DNA of 64,000 nucleotides, taken from assembly GCA_035765045.1 (NCBI GenBank), contig DASTYI010000067.1, positions 1-64,000 of the forward strand, given 5' to 3'. The notes below the pieces were generated by a model. It saw nothing but the letters and a program-made list of their open reading frames with translations, had not been told where the DNA came from and ran no database searches. Below, one piece after another: positions 17,465 through 26,341 of the stretch (position 1 is its first letter; every line of letters begins with the position of its first letter). The DNA is from Iamia sp035765045. Its GTDB lineage: Bacteria > Actinomycetota > Acidimicrobiia > Acidimicrobiales > Iamiaceae. The position numbers and the translations under genes were made by a program.

Positions 17465-20224
17465 TCAGCCGGGCCCCAGGAGGCCGTCACCGAGCGTCAG
17501 GGTCTCGGCCGGAGCGGGGGCGGCGAAGAGGTTCCCCTGGGCGTGGGTGCAGCCCAGCTGGGCCAGCACCTCCAGCTGGGAGCGGTCCTCGATGCCCTCG
17601 GCGATGACGTCGAGCCCGAGGGCACGGCCCACGGCGACGACCGCCTCGACCACCGCCCGGCCGCCCGGCTCGCGCAGCCGGCGACCGATCGAGGGGTCGA
17701 TCTTGAGGAAGTGCATCGGCAGCGAGCGCAGGTGGGCCAGCGAGGCGCTCCCGGTGCCGAAGTCGTCGATGCCGAGCCGGACGCCGAGGGCGGCCAGGGT
17801 GCGCAGCCGGTCGAGCGAGCGGCTGTCGGCCAGCAGCAGCGTGGGCTCGGGGATCTCGATGTTGATCCGGCCGGCGTCGACACCCGTGCGGGTGAGGGCG
17901 CTGCTCACCCGCTCGAGCAGCGAGTCGGTGCCCAGCTCGGCGCCGCTCAGGTTGAGCCACATCGACAGCGGCCCGAGGCCGGCCTCGTCCCACTCCTGCA
18001 TCTGCTCGAGCACGTGGTCGAGCACCCAGCCGGCCAGGTGGACCAGCAGCTCGGCGTCGGTGATGCCCTCCAGCAGGCGGCCGGGGGGGCGGGTGCCGGC
18101 GACCGGGTCGGCGATCCGCAGCAGCGCCTCGGTGCCGATGGCCCGGCCGGTGCGGAGGTCGACGACGGGCTGGTGGTGCAGGCGCAGGCTGTCGGTGTCG
18201 AGCGCCAGCCGCAGCGTCTCGCCCACCGGGGGCCGGTTGGCCGCCGCCTGGGAGCCCACGGTGACCTGGTGGCGGTCGCGGCCGGTGCTCTTGGCCTGGT
18301 ACATCGACACGTCGGCGTCGCGGAGCAGGGCGTCGGCGTCGGTGTGCTCCGAGCCCGACAGCACCACGCCGACGCTGGCGGTGACGTTGAGGGCGTGATC
18401 GTCGAGCAGGAAGGGCTCGGCGATGGCGGCCCGGACCTTGCCGGCGAGCAGCCCGGCCCGCTCGGCGTCGGTGACGCCGAAGGCGAGCACGACGAACTCG
18501 TCGCCGCCCAGCCGGGCCACGGTGTCGTCGGTGCGCACAGTGTCGCGGAGCCGCCGGGCCACCTCGACCAGCAGGGCGTCGCCGACCTCGTGGCCGTGGG
18601 TGTCGTTGATCCACTTGAAGTGGTCGAGGTCGATGAACATCAGGGCGAAGGGCACCTGGGCCCGCTGGGCCGTGGCCCGCTCCAGCCGCTCCCGGAGCAG
18701 CAGGCGGTTGCCGAGGCCGGTCAGCGGGTCGTGGAGGGTCTGGTGGAGGAGCTTCTCCTCGGTGTCGCGCCGGCTGGTGATGTCGTTGACCTGGGCGATG
18801 GCGAAGGGGCTGAGGTGGTCGGGCGTGGTCACCGCCGCCACCGAGAGCTCGACGACCCCCTCGGAGCCGTCGTGGCGGCGCATCCGGCACTCGACCCGGC
18901 CGCGGCGGCCCACGGTGGTCTCGGCCAGGGCGGCCTCGATCAGCCGGCGGTCGTCCTCGGGGGCGAGGTCGGCCAGGCGGACCCGCTGCGAGTCGACCGC
19001 CCCCAGGTCGAGCAGGGCCCGCAGCTCGGAGTTGGCGTCGCGGATCGTGCCGTCGAGCTCGACCACCGCCATCGGCGTCGGGGCGTGGATGAAGGCCGAG
19101 CGGAGGGCGTCGACGGTGTCGCGCTGGTCGCTCTCGGCCCGGCGGCGGCTGGTGATGTCGTGGAGCTCGACGTCGGCCTCGATCGAGGTCGCGGTGGCGA
19201 CCGCCTCGACCTGGAGGCGGACCCACACCGCCGGCGGCTCGTCGCGCCGGGGGGGCACGTCCTGGTCGGGCGGGGCGACGCGGGGGGCGAGGCGGACCTC
19301 GTGCTCCAGCGAGCCCAGGTCGCCGCGCAGGACGGCCTCGAGGAGGATGCGCAGCGCCGAGCGGTCGCCGTGGTCGATCAGGTCGATGAAGAGGTGCCCG
19401 GTCAGGTCGTCGGGGTCGGCCTCGAAGAAGCGGGCCAGGGCCGGGTTGGCGGCGGCGATGACGCCGTCGCGGGCCAGCCGGGCCCGGCCCGAGGGGGCCT
19501 GGACGAAGGCGGCCGACGCCCGGTGGGCGGCCCGGGCCAGGTCACCGGCGCGGGCGTGGAGCTCGGTGATGAGCAGGAGGCGGCCCTGGGCGGTGGGCGC
19601 CGGGTCGGTGATCGAGGACGGGTCGGGCTGGAGGTCGACGCCGTGGACGTCGACCCAGCGGGTCGGGCCGCCGTCGCCGGGCTGGAGCCGCACGCCGACG
19701 GCGTCGTCGGCCATCCCCCGGGCCACGCCGAGGACCCGACCGTGGTCGGCCTCGTCGATGACGGCGGTGATGCCGTCGCGGGCCAGCGAGCGGGCCGGGG
19801 TGGCGGCCAGCTCGGCCAGGGCGGGGCTGACCGCGGCGGTGGACCCGTCGGGGTCGATCACGCAGGCGGCGACGCCGACCAGCTCGGCCCGGCGGCCGTC
19901 GGGCAGCACGGTGACCAGGGTCTCGCCCGGGTCGGGGTCGGGCCGGGCGCCGGCGCCGCGGACGACGACCTCGACGTGCGCCGGGTCGCCCCGCAGCGTG
20001 AGGAGGGCGTGGCCGCCGGCCGGCAGCGGCAGGGCGACCTGGGCGTCGACCGGGCGGGCCAGATCGCCCACCAGGGCCACCACCGAGGGCTGGGCCGCCG
20101 GGGGCAGGTGCTCGAGGCCGACGATCGCCGGGCCGTCGTCGGGCGCGGCGTCGTCGGACCGGGCCAGGGTGTGCGCCCGGCACACGACCCAGCGCCCGTC
20201 CCAGAGCCCCCCCGGCTCGCTCAC
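17465..20224 (-). CDS. PAS-GGDEF-EAL cyclic-di-GMP protein
   Basis: 919 aa with no membrane helix. Three PAS-like domains span about 115-215, 230-355 and 375-480. The GGDEF domain (495-655) has an intact GGDEF at 573-577. The EAL domain (670-905) starts with EALLR at 699. Its later motifs are partly altered: NLSG instead of NLS(v/i)RQ-type, IEIPEP where EITES is usual, and KIDPSI for KIDrsF. IDDFGTG and AEGIED are intact. Cyclase activity is likely; phosphodiesterase activity is less certain. The GTG start overlaps the stop of a 23-codon upstream ORF. Confidence 0.92.
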   Translation of the reverse strand: MSEPGGLWDGRWVVCRAHTLARSDDAAPDDGPAIVGLEHLPPAAQPSVVALVGDLARPVDAQVALPLPAGGHALLTLRGDPAHVEVVVRGAGARPDPDPGETLVTVLPDGRRAELVGVAACVIDPDGSTAAVSPALAELAATPARSLARDGITAVIDEADHGRVLGVARGMADDAVGVRLQPGDGGPTRWVDVHGVDLQPDPSSITDPAPTAQGRLLLITELHARAGDLARAAHRASAAFVQAPSGRARLARDGVIAAANPALARFFEADPDDLTGHLFIDLIDHGDRSALRILLEAVLRGDLGSLEHEVRLAPRVAPPDQDVPPRRDEPPAVWVRLQVEAVATATSIEADVELHDITSRRRAESDQRDTVDALRSAFIHAPTPMAVVELDGTIRDANSELRALLDLGAVDSQRVRLADLAPEDDRRLIEAALAETTVGRRGRVECRMRRHDGSEGVVELSVAAVTTPDHLSPFAIAQVNDITSRRDTEEKLLHQTLHDPLTGLGNRLLLRERLERATAQRAQVPFALMFIDLDHFKWINDTHGHEVGDALLVEVARRLRDTVRTDDTVARLGGDEFVVLAFGVTDAERAGLLAGKVRAAIAEPFLLDDHALNVTASVGVVLSGSEHTDADALLRDADVSMYQAKSTGRDRHQVTVGSQAAANRPPVGETLRLALDTDSLRLHHQPVVDLRTGRAIGTEALLRIADPVAGTRPPGRLLEGITDAELLVHLAGWVLDHVLEQMQEWDEAGLGPLSMWLNLSGAELGTDSLLERVSSALTRTGVDAGRINIEIPEPTLLLADSRSLDRLRTLAALGVRLGIDDFGTGSASLAHLRSLPMHFLKIDPSIGRRLREPGGRAVVEAVVAVGRALGLDVIAEGIEDRSQLEVLAQLGCTHAQGNLFAAPAPAETLTLGDGLLGPG

Positions 20225-20292
20225 CGGGGCGCTCCCGGCGCGGCGCGCTCGACCCGCCGGAGGGTGGTGAGCGAGGGGAGCGGCGTGGTCAT
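20221..20292 (-). CDS. possible 23-aa leader ORF coupled to the GGDEF-EAL gene
   Basis: An ATG at 20292 opens a short ORF whose TGA overlaps the GTG start of the GGDEF-EAL gene (GTGA). No function or homology can be seen. The overlap could couple translation, or it may be chance in GC-rich DNA. Confidence 0.25.
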   Translation of the reverse strand: MTTPLPSLTTLRRVERAAPGAPR

Positions 20293-20352
20293 GACGGTGA
20301 TCCGGTGCAGGTCAGGAGCGCCACGTCGGGTGGTTGGTCGCTCGCTGCGAGC

Positions 20353-20381
20353 ATTGTTCCACAAACACGCTCCGTGTTCAA
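20353..20381 (-). promoter_or_regulatory. promoter of the PAS-GGDEF-EAL gene with palindromic spacer
   Basis: On the minus strand TTGAAC (20381-20376) and AACAAT (20358-20353) are 17 bp apart. The spacer is almost filled by a palindrome, AACACG-GAG-CGTGTT (20364-20378), overlapping the -35 element. This is a good operator candidate. The leader to the GTG would be about 120 nt. Confidence 0.5.
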
Positions 20382-20415
20382 ACTTCTCTTTCGTCACGTT
20401 CCGTGGTCGGAACTA

Positions 20416-20427
20416 GGCCATATGGCC
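20416..20427. promoter_or_regulatory. perfect palindrome GGCCATATGGCC
   Basis: A 12-bp perfect palindrome 35 bp upstream of the -35 element of the GGDEF-EAL promoter. It is nearly the same as the 2776-2789 site in the leader of the FliA/WhiG-type sigma gene. Confidence 0.35.
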
Positions 20428-20442
20428 CGGGTCCCACCCGGG
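20426..20442 (-). terminator. hairpin after small minus-strand gene
   Basis: A CCCGGGT / ACCCGGG stem with a CCC loop immediately follows the stop of the small gene at 20445. No T-tract. Confidence 0.4.
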
Positions 20443-20444
20443 GC

Positions 20445-20627
20445 TCAACGCACCCTCCGACCCCGGCGGGCGGCCCGGGCCACCCGGCGCCCGCCCCGCA
20501 CCAGCACGCCCAGGGCCCCGGCCGCCACGACCCCGGCCAGGGTGGTCCCCGTCGGGTCCACGGCGGCGGCCAGGCTCGTCACCGTCGGATCGACGGGCGG
20601 CTGCTCGTCCTCGTCCCCCACCGGCAT
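20445..20627 (-). CDS. possible 60-aa single-pass membrane protein
   Basis: The ORF begins with an acidic stretch (MPVGDEDEQPP), has one hydrophobic segment (about residues 27-42) and ends in an Arg-rich tail. The charge pattern (acidic outside, basic inside) fits a small membrane protein with its N-terminus outside. A hairpin follows the stop. No homologue is recognised, and there is some risk that it is a chance ORF. Confidence 0.4.
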   Translation of the reverse strand: MPVGDEDEQPPVDPTVTSLAAAVDPTGTTLAGVVAAGALGVLVRGGRRVARAARRGRRVR

Positions 20628-20705
20628 GGGTGGACGCTACCCGCCCCTCCCGGCGCCGGCGCCCGGTGCGCAGTACCCTGCCCCGCCGGCGGCAGGGAGG
20701 TGCGC

Positions 20706-22580
20706 GTGGGCGACCGAAGGCGGCAGTGCTGGAGCGTGATCGTGGCGGCGGGCCTCGTGCTGGCCGGCCTCACCCCGGCCGGGGCCCAGGAGCCGCCCCC
20801 CGAGCCCGAGCCCGTGCCGGTGGCGCCCATCGGCACCCCCGGGTCGATCGACCGGATCACCTTCCTCAAGAGCGCCGAGCGCGAGGGCTGGCGCTACGAC
20901 CAGTACCGCAACCCCGCCTACCCCTGCGCCGTCACCGGCGACAACACCTTCACGATCGCCACCAAGCTCGGCCCGGCCGCGACCCCGCCCGCCTTCCGCC
21001 CCCTCTGGGTGTACATGCACGGCGGCGGGTTCGGGCACTTCGACGAGACCGGCACGCCCCGGCCCAACACCTGGCACATGCAGCAGGAGACGTTGAGCCG
21101 TCAGATCAGCTTCCTGCGCGGCGGCGACAGCAGCCAGGGCGGCGGGGTGCTCGACCTGGTGCGCGACGCCCCGGCCGGGTTCCGGATGCTCGGCGTGTCG
21201 ATGTGCGGCCACGACGGCTACGGCGGGGCGGACGTGCCCGACCCCAACAACCCCAACCTCACCGACGACGGCCAGCCCCGCACGGTCAACGGCCTGCTGG
21301 CCACCACCGCGGCCATCGACTTCGCCCGCCGCACCGTCCCGACCGACGACATCGTCCTCCACGGCACCAGCGCGGGGTCGTTCGGGGCCTGGCACGTGGC
21401 CTGGGCGCTCGCCGAGCAGGGCCTCGCCCCCGACGCCGTCATCGCCGACTCGGGCATCTACGGCACGGCGCGCACCGGCTGGCTCGACGAGGACCCGGGC
21501 TGCAGCACCAACGCCGGGGGCGCGGCGGTGTTCCGCAGCCGCCTGCACCCGGCGATCGTCGACCCTGCCAACGAGCCCGGCGACCTGGTGGCCGACGGCC
21601 GCATCCCCAGCCCGGTGCTCGACCTGTGGGTCGGCGACGACCCGATCTGGTGCGGCGACACGCCGGTGCGGTGCCCGGTCGACGACGGGCCCGACATCCG
21701 CCTCGGCGCCACCGACTGCATGCACGAGGGCGTGCGCCGGGCCATCGCCGCCCAGGGGCCCGACAGCCGGTCGCGCTCGATGGAGGTGTGCGTCGACGAG
21801 CCCGGGATCGAGGGCGACTGCGACCGCCACGTCCCGTCGGTGGTGAGCGACCGGCCCAACACCGCCGAGGCGTGGCCCGCGGACTACCTCGGGTCGATCA
21901 TGGACTGGGTCGACGAGCGCCTGGCCGACGACACCGTCCAGCCCTCGGACTGGCCGACGGGGCAGGCGTTCGCCACCGCCGCCGTGGTGGACCTGCTCGG
22001 GCGCGAGGACCCGGCCCGGGCCGAGGAGATCGTCCGCGCCCTCATCGCCGGGAGCTCCAAGCGGGCCGAGCTGACCCGGCTCACCCGCAGCCCGGAGTGG
22101 CTCGAGGCGATCGTCGTCGACCTCTACCTCACCACCCTCGGGCGGGTGGCCGGGCCGGCCTCGATCGACTGGTGGGTCGCCGAGCTGGCCAGCGGACGCC
22201 GGTCGGTCCTCGACGTCTCGGCCTCCTTCTACGCCTCGCCCGAGTACTTCCAGCGGATCGGTGGCACCCCGTCGACCTGGGTCGCCGACCTCTACGGCGT
22301 CATCCTCGGACGCCGGGCCAGCCGGGCCGACGTCACCTACTGGGTCGACCAGGTGCGCCGGCGGGGACGCACCGTCGTGGCCCGCACCCTCCTCCAGACC
22401 GGCGAGTCGGTCGGCCGGCGGGTCGGCGGGCTGTACGTCGCCCTGCTCGGCCGGTCGCCGTCGGCCGCCGACGTCGCCTACTGGGGCCCCCGGATCCGCA
22501 CCGAGGGCGACCTCGCCCTCGCCACCCACCTCGCCGCCTCCGCCGAGTACCAGGACCGGGCCGAGCACCGCTACCCCTGA
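20706..22580 (+). CDS. secreted alpha/beta-hydrolase (esterase) with C-terminal DUF4214
   Basis: 624 aa. A signal peptide (about 1-28, ending GAQ) precedes a Pro/Glu linker. The hydrolase domain (about 45-430) has MHGGGFGHF, the oxyanion-hole motif of this fold, and G220-T-S222-A-G224 as the nucleophile elbow. Several Cys (for example near C-S-T-N and D-C-M-H-E-G) may form disulfides, consistent with export. Residues about 440-615 are DUF4214 units (LYLTTLGRVAGPASIDWW, VILGRRASRADVTYW, ALLGRSPSAADVAYW). GTG 20706 is chosen for its position 5 nt after GGGAGG. It may act on carbohydrate or lipid esters. Confidence 0.82.
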   Translation: MGDRRRQCWSVIVAAGLVLAGLTPAGAQEPPPEPEPVPVAPIGTPGSIDRITFLKSAEREGWRYDQYRNPAYPCAVTGDNTFTIATKLGPAATPPAFRPLWVYMHGGGFGHFDETGTPRPNTWHMQQETLSRQISFLRGGDSSQGGGVLDLVRDAPAGFRMLGVSMCGHDGYGGADVPDPNNPNLTDDGQPRTVNGLLATTAAIDFARRTVPTDDIVLHGTSAGSFGAWHVAWALAEQGLAPDAVIADSGIYGTARTGWLDEDPGCSTNAGGAAVFRSRLHPAIVDPANEPGDLVADGRIPSPVLDLWVGDDPIWCGDTPVRCPVDDGPDIRLGATDCMHEGVRRAIAAQGPDSRSRSMEVCVDEPGIEGDCDRHVPSVVSDRPNTAEAWPADYLGSIMDWVDERLADDTVQPSDWPTGQAFATAAVVDLLGREDPARAEEIVRALIAGSSKRAELTRLTRSPEWLEAIVVDLYLTTLGRVAGPASIDWWVAELASGRRSVLDVSASFYASPEYFQRIGGTPSTWVADLYGVILGRRASRADVTYWVDQVRRRGRTVVARTLLQTGESVGRRVGGLYVALLGRSPSAADVAYWGPRIRTEGDLALATHLAASAEYQDRAEHRYP

Positions 22581-22595
22581 CCCGCGCCCGGGCGC

Positions 22596-22922
22596 TCAGC
22601 CGGTCCGGGGGGCGGGCGGCGGCTCGACGTGGGCGCGGACGTGGGCGCGGCGGGCGTCGAGCCAGCCGTGCTCGTCGGCGAAGGTGATCATCGCGGCGTA
22701 GGCGGCGCGCCAGGCCTCGACGTCGGCGCCCTCCGGCAGGGCGGCGCGGGCGGCCTGCTCCAGGGCGACCACGTCGAGCCAGACGTGGTCGGTGCCGTCG
22801 GGGCGCCCCAGCCCCCGCAGGGCGGTGGCGAGGTCGATGCCGTCGTCGGCGACGACCTCGAGGCGACCGACGTCGGCCGCCTCGGCCACGGCCGTGGTCT
22901 CTGAGGTGATGCGGATCTGCAT
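22596..22922 (-). CDS. small soluble protein, unknown
   Basis: 108 aa, acidic and Ala-rich. The N-terminus is a predicted beta strand (MQIRITSETTAVAEAADV). A helical middle follows (ALEQAARAALPEGADVEAW), ending in a Pro-rich tail. ATG 22922 follows GAGAGGA at normal spacing; a longer in-frame form from 22958 lacks this. It is divergent from the MmgE operon and shares the 90-bp regulatory region. No domain recognised. Confidence 0.55.
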   Translation of the reverse strand: MQIRITSETTAVAEAADVGRLEVVADDGIDLATALRGLGRPDGTDHVWLDVVALEQAARAALPEGADVEAWRAAYAAMITFADEHGWLDARRAHVRAHVEPPPAPRTG

Positions 22923-22944
22923 GGCGTCCTCTCGGGTGTGCCCG

Positions 22945-22972
22945 TTGACACGGGCCACTCAGTCGTTACAAT
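22945..22972 (+). promoter_or_regulatory. promoter of the first catabolic operon
   Basis: TTGACA (22945-22950) and TACAAT (22967-22972) are 16 bp apart, close to the consensus. The expected start is near 22979. This would drive the 13-gene plus-strand run starting at 23013. Confidence 0.65.
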
Positions 22973-22991
22973 CATCCTAAAGTTATATGAG
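22971..22991. promoter_or_regulatory. AT-rich operator candidate overlapping the start site
   Basis: The site ATCATCCTAAAGTTATATGA (22971-22990) is strikingly AT-rich in this genome. It overlaps the -10 element and the expected transcription start, where a repressor would act. It resembles the sites at 41724-41743 (reverse strand) and 43389-43411, sharing TCATCYWAAWA. A GntR/FCD regulator encoded at 41739 or 50990 is the likely ligand. That assignment is inference. Confidence 0.45.
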
Positions 22992-23012
22992 ACAAGCGGC
23001 GAGGAGGTGACC

Positions 23013-24449
23013 ATGACCCGACAGGAGATCGACCACGAGGCGCCGGTGGCGCCGGTGGCGCCGACCTCGGAGACCGACCGCTTCGTCGACTGGATCGTCT
23101 CGACCCGGGCCGAGGACCAGCCGGCCGAGACCCGCGCCTTCGCCGGGGCCCTCCTCCTGAAGGTCGTCACCTCCCTGATGGTCGGGGCCGGCGAGCCCTT
23201 CGGCGAGCTGGTGATCGCCCACGCCCGCCGGGCGGGGGGCACCCCCGAGGCCGGGGTGGCCGGCGGCGGTTTCCGCACCTCGCTCGAGGCGGCCGCCTAC
23301 GCCAACGGGACGATCGCCCACACGCCGGAGATGGAGGACTGCTTCTTCCGGCCCGAGAACCGCGAGACCAGCTCCCCGGTGTGGATGTTCCCCGCCCTCC
23401 TCAGCACCGCCGAGGTGCTCGGCTCCTCGGGCCGCGACCTCCTCACCGCCGCCATCGTCTCCTTCGACGTCGCCTCCCGCCTGGTCCGGGGGGCGCCGGG
23501 CCTCGGTGTCCAGCACGGCATCAACACCTGCACCTGGTGGGGCGTCCCCGCCACCGCCGCCGGCGTCGCCCGCCTGCTCGGGCTCGACCGGGTCGCCACC
23601 GCCAACGCGGTGAGCATCGCCCTGTCGCAGTCGTGCGGGCTCGGGCACCAGACCGGCTACGACGCCCACAAGCTGGAGGCCGGCCACAGCTGCCGGGCCG
23701 GCATCTCGGCCGCCCTGCTGGCGCGCGACGGCGCCACCGGCGCGCCCCGCTTCCTGGAGGACCTCCACCTGGCCTTCGCCGTGGTCCGCCCCGACGGCAC
23801 CGCCGACCCGGCCGCCACCGTCCGGGACCTGGGCCACGAGCGCTCGACCATCCACCAGGTCGAGTTCAAGAAGTACCCCGGGTGCGGGCTGCTCCACGCC
23901 TCGGTCGACGCCCTGGCGGAGATCCTCCGCACCGAGGGCCTGGCCGGTGACGACGTGGCCTCGGTCGAGACCGGGGTCAGCCGCCACACGGCCGAGTACT
24001 GCGACCGGCCGCACCCCGCCACCCTCGACTCGGCGCGGTGGAGCTTCTCGTTCGCCCTGGCCGAGGTGCTGCTCCACGGCCGGGTCGGGCTGCGCTCGTT
24101 CTCCGACGAGCGCACCCTGGACGACCCGGTGCACCGGGCCGCCCGCGACAAGGTGCGGGTGGTCGTCGAGCCCGACCTGTCCACCGGCTTCAGCGGGGCG
24201 CACGTGACGGTGCGCACCCGCGACGGGCGCACCGTCGAGCGCCGCATCGAGACCTTCCGCGGCCACCCCGACGACCCGCTCACCCCCGACGAGGTCGTCG
24301 CCGTCCTGACGCCGTTCCTCGACGAGGTCGCCACGCGCACCGTCCGCCGCCGGGTCGTCGAGCTCGTCATGGACCTCGACCGCACCGACGGCGTGGGCGA
24401 GCTCATGGACCTCGTCACCACGTTCCGCCACCCCTCCCCGAGGAGATGA
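23013..24449 (+). CDS. MmgE/PrpD family protein (paralogue 1)
   Basis: 478 aa, typical length for MmgE/PrpD (2-methylcitrate dehydratase, cis-aconitate decarboxylase and related enzymes). The core motifs LALSQSCGLGHQTGYDAHKL and EAGHSCRAGI are intact, as is FKKYPGCGLLHASVDAL near residue 290. The N-terminal helical domain starts near residue 20 after a proline-alanine leader. A strong GAGGAGG precedes the ATG. The stop overlaps the next gene by 4 nt. A close paralogue lies at 36075. The substrate is unknown; these proteins usually dehydrate or decarboxylate hydroxy-di/tricarboxylic acids. Confidence 0.9.
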   Translation: MTRQEIDHEAPVAPVAPTSETDRFVDWIVSTRAEDQPAETRAFAGALLLKVVTSLMVGAGEPFGELVIAHARRAGGTPEAGVAGGGFRTSLEAAAYANGTIAHTPEMEDCFFRPENRETSSPVWMFPALLSTAEVLGSSGRDLLTAAIVSFDVASRLVRGAPGLGVQHGINTCTWWGVPATAAGVARLLGLDRVATANAVSIALSQSCGLGHQTGYDAHKLEAGHSCRAGISAALLARDGATGAPRFLEDLHLAFAVVRPDGTADPAATVRDLGHERSTIHQVEFKKYPGCGLLHASVDALAEILRTEGLAGDDVASVETGVSRHTAEYCDRPHPATLDSARWSFSFALAEVLLHGRVGLRSFSDERTLDDPVHRAARDKVRVVVEPDLSTGFSGAHVTVRTRDGRTVERRIETFRGHPDDPLTPDEVVAVLTPFLDEVATRTVRRRVVELVMDLDRTDGVGELMDLVTTFRHPSPRR

Positions 24450-25555
24450 CCGTGCCCGAGACGCCACCGAGGGAGATCGTCGATGCCGACGGTCACGTGT
24501 GGGAGGACCTCCAGGGGATCGTCCGCCACCTCCCCGCGCCGTACCGGGCGGACTACGAGCGGAACCCGCTCGTGGTCGAGAACTTCCTGTTCCCCCCGCT
24601 CGACCACGTGCACTCGATGCCGGTGCGGGTGCCGGTGCTGGAGACGCGCACGGACAACGACGTGGGCCCCGCCGAGTGGCTCACCTTCCTCGACGAGGTG
24701 GGCATCAGCCACACGGTCGTCTACCCGACCCGGGCGCTCGCCATGGGCCACGTCCGCGACGAGGACTTCGGGGTGGCCCTGGCGCGGGCCTACAACGAGT
24801 GGCTGGCCGAGACCTACGTGGACCACCCGTCGGGTCGCTTCTCGGGGGTCGCCGTGCTCCCGCTGCTGACGCCGGACCGGGCCGTCGCCGAGCTGCGCCA
24901 CGCCGTCGAGGTCCTGGGGCTCAAGGCCGGGCTGATGAACGCCAACGGCCTGCCCCGCCACCTCGGGTCCCGCGCCTACTGGCCGCTCTACGAGGAGGCC
25001 GAGCGGCTCGGCTGCCCGCTGTCGTTCCACGGTGGCAGCCACGACGGCCTCGGCCTCGACGATCTCAACGTCTACGCGCCCATCCATGCCCTCGGGCACC
25101 CCTCGTCGCTGCTGATCGCGCTCGGCGGCCTCGTGTTCAACCGGGTGTACGAGCGCTTCCCGGGGCTGAGGACCGCGTACCTGGAGGGTGGTTCGGCCTG
25201 GGTCCTCGTGGCCCTCGAGCGCTTCGCCGAGTCGGCCCACGCCTTCCCGACCCACAACCCCAACGGCGACGTGCTCTCCCTGCCGGAGGGCGTCGGTGTC
25301 GACGACCACATCCTCGAGCTCATCCGCGAAGGGCGCATCGCCCTCGGGTGCGAGGGCGGCGAGCACGACCTCGGCTACGTGAGCGAGCGCGTCGGCCGGG
25401 CGCCCTTCATGTACTCCTCGGACTTCCCCCACGAGGTCGACGCCGCCTCCTGCGCCCACGAGCTCAAGGAGCTCGACGAGCTGGGCCTGGGCGACGAGGA
25501 CACGCACGCCATCCTGGCCGGCAACGCCCGCGCCTTCTACGGGCTGTCGTCGTGA
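24446..25555 (+). CDS. amidohydrolase family 2 (ACMSD-type) hydrolase/decarboxylase
   Basis: 369 aa. The TIM-barrel metal motif starts with DADGHVWED (residues about 13-21), followed by SFHGGSHDG mid-protein and YSSDFPHEVDA near the end, the usual His/Asp positions of PF04909 enzymes. Such enzymes decarboxylate or hydrolyse aromatic and cyclic carboxylates. It overlaps neighbours on both sides (ATGA upstream, GTGA downstream), so it belongs firmly to this operon. A second, more divergent family member is at 49672. Confidence 0.88.
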   Translation: MTVPETPPREIVDADGHVWEDLQGIVRHLPAPYRADYERNPLVVENFLFPPLDHVHSMPVRVPVLETRTDNDVGPAEWLTFLDEVGISHTVVYPTRALAMGHVRDEDFGVALARAYNEWLAETYVDHPSGRFSGVAVLPLLTPDRAVAELRHAVEVLGLKAGLMNANGLPRHLGSRAYWPLYEEAERLGCPLSFHGGSHDGLGLDDLNVYAPIHALGHPSSLLIALGGLVFNRVYERFPGLRTAYLEGGSAWVLVALERFAESAHAFPTHNPNGDVLSLPEGVGVDDHILELIREGRIALGCEGGEHDLGYVSERVGRAPFMYSSDFPHEVDAASCAHELKELDELGLGDEDTHAILAGNARAFYGLSS

Positions 25556-26316
25556 CCGGTCGGCTCGACGCGGACGTGGCGGTGGTGACCGGCGGGGCCG
25601 CGGGCATCGGCCGGGCGACCGCCGGCCGGCTGGCCGTCGAGGGCGCCCGGGTGGCCGTCGCCGACGTCGACGAGACCGGCGCCGAGCGGGTCGCCCGGGC
25701 CATCGTCGATGCCGGGGGCACGGCGTGCGCCATCCCCCTCGACGTCACCGACGAGGCCGCCGTGGAGGCCGCCTTCGCCCGGATCGCCGCCGAGCTGGGC
25801 GATGTCCGGGTGCTCGTCGCCTGTGCCGGCGGGGCCCGGACCGACGACCGGCCGATCGACGAGCTGACCGCCGCCGCCTTCGACGCCACCGTGGCGCGGG
25901 ACCTGCGGGGCACCGCCCTCTGCGCCGGCGCCGCCGTCCGCAGCATGCGGGCCGGGGACCGGGGCGGCGCCATCGTGACCTTCGCGTCGTACCACGCCCT
26001 CGGGGGGGACAGCGGTGGCCACGCCTACGTCGCCGCCAAGGGCGGGGTGATCGCCCTGACCCGCGCCCTGGCGGCCCGCTACGGCACCGAGGGCATCCGG
26101 GCCAACGTCATCGCCCCCGGCGTCGTCCTCACCGACCGGGTGCGGGCCCGCATCGCCGAGGACGACGTCGACCTCGACGCCGTCCGGCAGCGCCACCCCT
26201 TCGCCGTCGCCGGACCCGAGGCCATGGCCGAGGTGGCCCTGTTCCTGGCGTCGCCCGAGGCCCGCACCATCACCGGCTGCACCGTCGTCGCCGACGGCGG
26301 CCTGTCCCTCTACTGA
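25552..26316 (+). CDS. short-chain dehydrogenase/reductase
   Basis: 254 aa. The cofactor motif TGGAAGIG (about residues 14-21), D at the end of the second strand (VADVDE) and the catalytic YVAAK are intact, with a serine in FASYH. D after beta 2 suggests NAD(H). It likely oxidises a secondary alcohol or reduces a ketone in the pathway encoded by this operon. Confidence 0.9.
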   Translation: MTGRLDADVAVVTGGAAGIGRATAGRLAVEGARVAVADVDETGAERVARAIVDAGGTACAIPLDVTDEAAVEAAFARIAAELGDVRVLVACAGGARTDDRPIDELTAAAFDATVARDLRGTALCAGAAVRSMRAGDRGGAIVTFASYHALGGDSGGHAYVAAKGGVIALTRALAARYGTEGIRANVIAPGVVLTDRVRARIAEDDVDLDAVRQRHPFAVAGPEAMAEVALFLASPEARTITGCTVVADGGLSLY

Positions 26317-26341
26317 CCGCTCCCACGAACTGGAGACCCCG

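Noticed and set aside
17432..20416. 994-codon open frame on the plus strand
   Set aside because: Antisense shadow of the second GGDEF-EAL gene; low-complexity and without motifs.
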